A stretch of 64,000 bases of DNA from Mesorhizobium sp. WSM4311. Lineage in GTDB: Bacteria > Pseudomonadota > Alphaproteobacteria > Rhizobiales > Rhizobiaceae. The translations under genes and the position numbers were made by a program. Every line of letters begins with the position of its first letter. Within the stretch, counting starts at the first letter, position 1. The notes beneath the pieces are model-generated. The model was not told the DNA's origin. It ran no database searches and saw only the letters and a program-made list of their open reading frames with translations. Shown here one piece after another: positions 62,228 through 64,000 of the stretch. The stretch lies in assembly GCF_002295115.1 (NCBI RefSeq), contig NZ_NSFV01000001.1, positions 186,001 through 250,000 on the forward strand, written 5' to 3'.

Positions 62228-62979
62228 GCGGCTTCCTGCCCGACGAGCCGAGCGCCGAGGTCAGGGTATCGCCGAATTTTGGGCCAAGGCGTGATGCGCT
62301 GAAACCCGACATGATCGTGCTGCACTACACCGGCATGGCGACCGGTGCCGGGGCGGAAGCCTGGCTATGCGATCCGGCGAGCGAGGTTTCATCGCACTAT
62401 CTCGTGCATGAGAACGGCCACATCGTGCAGATGGTCCGGGAAAGCGACCGCGCCTGGCACGCCGGCAAGAGTTCCTGGTTCGGACGCACCGATATCAATT
62501 CCTGCTCGGTGGGCATCGAGATCGTCAATCCTGGCCATTCGCTGGGCTATGCCGGGTTTCCCCGGCGCCAGATCGAGGCGGTGATCGGCCTGTGCAAGGG
62601 AATTACCGCGCGGCATGCGATCCCCGCCATGCGGGTGCTGGCGCATTCCGACGTGGCACCGGGCCGTAAGATCGATCCTGGCGAGAAGTTCCCGTGGGCC
62701 GCCCTGTTCATGGCCGGCGTCGGTCATCTCGTGCCGGCCGCACCCATCAGGCGCGGAACCGCGCTGAAGCCCGGCGACAGCGGCACCGATGTCGAGGCGT
62801 TGCAGTCTATGCTGACGCTCTATGGCTATGGCGTCGAGATATCGGGTGTTTTCGACCATCAGACGCGGATTGTCGTCGAGGCGTTCCAACGGCATTTTCG
62901 ACCCCGTCTGGTCGACGGGCTGGCCGATGGCTCGACCATGCGCACGCTGCAGAAGTTGCTTGCCTCGGTGAGCGGATAA
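62224..62979 (+). CDS. N-acetylmuramoyl-L-alanine amidase, AmiD-like
   Basis: The 251-residue protein has an amidase_2 domain (about residues 20-155) with zinc ligands in VLHYTGM (His), SSHYLVHENGHIVQ and LAHSDVAPGRKIDPG. A peptidoglycan-binding domain lies near the C terminus (about 175-248) with LKPGDSGTDVEALQSML. It cuts the amide bond between MurNAc and peptide. There is no signal peptide at this start, which suggests a cytoplasmic recycling role or a start placed too late. Its start overlaps the J-domain gene. Confidence 0.87.
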   Translation: MSGFLPDEPSAEVRVSPNFGPRRDALKPDMIVLHYTGMATGAGAEAWLCDPASEVSSHYLVHENGHIVQMVRESDRAWHAGKSSWFGRTDINSCSVGIEIVNPGHSLGYAGFPRRQIEAVIGLCKGITARHAIPAMRVLAHSDVAPGRKIDPGEKFPWAALFMAGVGHLVPAAPIRRGTALKPGDSGTDVEALQSMLTLYGYGVEISGVFDHQTRIVVEAFQRHFRPRLVDGLADGSTMRTLQKLLASVSG

Positions 62980-63032
62980 CGCGGGGGCAAGGCGCCGCCC
63001 AAGTAGTCTTTTTCCCTGTAAGGTTACAAACT

Positions 63033-63047
63033 GTCACTCAAAGTGAC
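63033..63047. promoter_or_regulatory. Short dyad upstream of the lytic transglycosylase gene
   Basis: GTCACT (63033-63038) and AGTGAC (63042-63047) form a six-base dyad with a three-base spacer, 143 bases before the next start. It may be an operator, but the assignment is weak. Confidence 0.3.
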
Positions 63048-63189
63048 TTGCCCCGCCTTCATTGGCGCCAATTCGGGCCTCAAAGGGCAATTCGTACAGT
63101 TTGTCGGATCTCCAGCCCCCGGATGTTCCGCTATTAATCAAGCAGTGCCACGTGAATATCTTCGCGTGGTCCAGACAGAACAGGATCAC

Positions 63190-63894
63190 ATGCAGAAATT
63201 GACCGTTGTAACGGCAGCTCTTGCTGCCGGCGTAGTGACTTTTGCCTTCAGCGCGGCCGATGCCGCGACATGGAGCCCCCGGGCCGATCAGGGGCTCGTC
63301 GCGGTGACCAAGGGCAAGGCCACTTCAGCCAAAAGCAGCAGCAGCCTGAAGGCAACGGCGAAGCAGGCTTCCGCCAAGGTGGAAAAAGCCAGCTCGACCA
63401 AGGCGAAGAAATCCTCCGCCAAAAGACGGACGACGCGTGGCCGCAAGACCGTCGACATGACGACAACGGCATCGATCGGTCTCAGGAACGTCGCTGCGTC
63501 GACGGCGGCAGTGGCCAGCAGCGGCCAGTATTCCGCGATCGTTGCCCGCTATGCGGCAAGCTACGGCGTTCCGGTGTCGCTGGCCAACGCCGTCATCACG
63601 ATCGAGAGCAACTACCGGCCGAACATGGTCGGCAGCGCCGGCGAGATCGGCCTGATGCAGATCAAGCCGGCGACGGCGCGGATGATGGGCTACAACGGTT
63701 CGGCCAAGGGCCTGTTCGATCCCGACACCAACATCAAATACGGCATGAAGTATCTCGCTCTGGCGCAGAACCTTGGCGGTGGCACGACCTGTGGCACGAT
63801 CCTGAAATACAATGCCGGCCATGCCGCGACGCGGATGAACCCGATCTCGGCCGCCTATTGCAGCAAGGTCAAGGTTCAGATGGCCGCGCTCTGA
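63190..63894 (+). CDS. Lytic transglycosylase (SLT domain) with basic linker
   Basis: The 234-residue protein has a signal peptide (cut near ADA-AT), a basic serine/lysine/alanine-rich linker (about residues 35-95), and an SLT domain (about 115-230). The catalytic glutamate is in VITIESNYRP, and GSAGEIGLMQIKPATARMMG and KYNAGHAA are the substrate-groove elements. It cleaves peptidoglycan in the periplasm. The linker may bind acidic wall polymers. ATG at 63190 follows AGGA; the longer frame is rejected. A terminator follows. Confidence 0.88.
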   Translation: MQKLTVVTAALAAGVVTFAFSAADAATWSPRADQGLVAVTKGKATSAKSSSSLKATAKQASAKVEKASSTKAKKSSAKRRTTRGRKTVDMTTTASIGLRNVAASTAAVASSGQYSAIVARYAASYGVPVSLANAVITIESNYRPNMVGSAGEIGLMQIKPATARMMGYNGSAKGLFDPDTNIKYGMKYLALAQNLGGGTTCGTILKYNAGHAATRMNPISAAYCSKVKVQMAAL

Positions 63895-63908
63895 TAGCAA
63901 GTTGCGAG

Positions 63909-63932
63909 AGCCGGCGGACAAGCCGGCTTTTT
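63909..63932 (+). terminator. Terminator after the lytic transglycosylase gene
   Basis: AGCCGGC (63909-63915) pairs with GCCGGCT (63922-63928) around a six-base loop, with TTTTT after it. The last 68 bases of the window show no gene I can support. Confidence 0.8.
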
Positions 63933-64000
63933 CATTTGCGTTTTCCCGGCTGAACCCCTTTATACGCCTTGCCAGCTGGCTGGGCGGCCGCACTCGCAAA

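Overview
The window is a GC-rich, densely packed chromosomal segment from an alphaproteobacterium, most likely Rhizobiales and probably Mesorhizobium or a close relative. The support is the gene families present (BtaAB betaine lipid enzymes, an EttA starting with GTG, a RutR-type TetR regulator beside a PreTA/hydantoinase cluster, an ArsR-methyltransferase fusion before metF) and short nested-palindrome repeats between genes of the kind common in this group. I see no rRNA, tRNA, CRISPR array, phage or complete insertion sequence. Gene names rest on motifs and family recall only; no search was run.

Layout. 1-5.4 kb: the tail of a gene that may be an MttB-type methyltransferase, a dimethylglycine/sarcosine dehydrogenase-like flavoenzyme, a DoxX protein, an exported protein, a double-VOC protein and a ChaC-like gamma-glutamylcyclotransferase. 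5.5-23.7 kb: the main metabolic block. It encodes the reductive pyrimidine catabolic route: preT and preA (dihydropyrimidine dehydrogenase, with a methyltransferase gene between them), hydA (dihydropyrimidinase), an M20 amidohydrolase (N-carbamoyl-beta-alanine), an omega-amino acid:pyruvate aminotransferase (beta-alanine) and an ABC importer with a THI5/NMT1-type binding protein. A RutR-like regulator lies inside the block, and RutR-like palindromes sit before both preT and the aminotransferase. An Rrf2/AhpD-like/DoxX group and an SDR pair opposite an MmyB-type regulator are inserted in the block.

23.7-32.7 kb: an Lrp regulator opposite a methionine gamma-lyase-like enzyme, a CHRD protein, a CoA-transferase/ThDP-enzyme operon, a hydrolase, a secreted RNase T2 and a diguanylate cyclase. 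32.9-47.9 kb: ettA, tam, a FabH-like synthase, GFA and VOC proteins, a tautomerase opposite a TetR-MOSC pair, a fold-type IV transaminase resembling (R)-selective amine transaminases, trmO, and an ArsR-methyltransferase fusion with metF. A 28-residue membrane microprotein, absent from ordinary ORF size cut-offs, follows.

48-64 kb: an ODC/LysA-type decarboxylase, an SDR opposite a LysR regulator with a perfect palindrome, cell-wall enzymes (MltB-type, GH25, AmiD-type, SLT), a serine hydrolase, btaA-btaB, a fused HyuA-HyuB hydantoinase/oxoprolinase, a small lipoprotein and a TerB-J-domain protein.

The strongest leads are regulatory and structural: the pyrimidine operators, a tandem Rrf2-type operator, tandem dyads before the CoA-transferase operon, the hairpin-covered ribosome site of the microprotein, tandem copies of a gene tail after the GH25 gene, and a repeat that supplies the last codons of btaB. 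I saw no clearly new multi-gene system; the methyltransferase inside the pyrimidine operon is the closest candidate.
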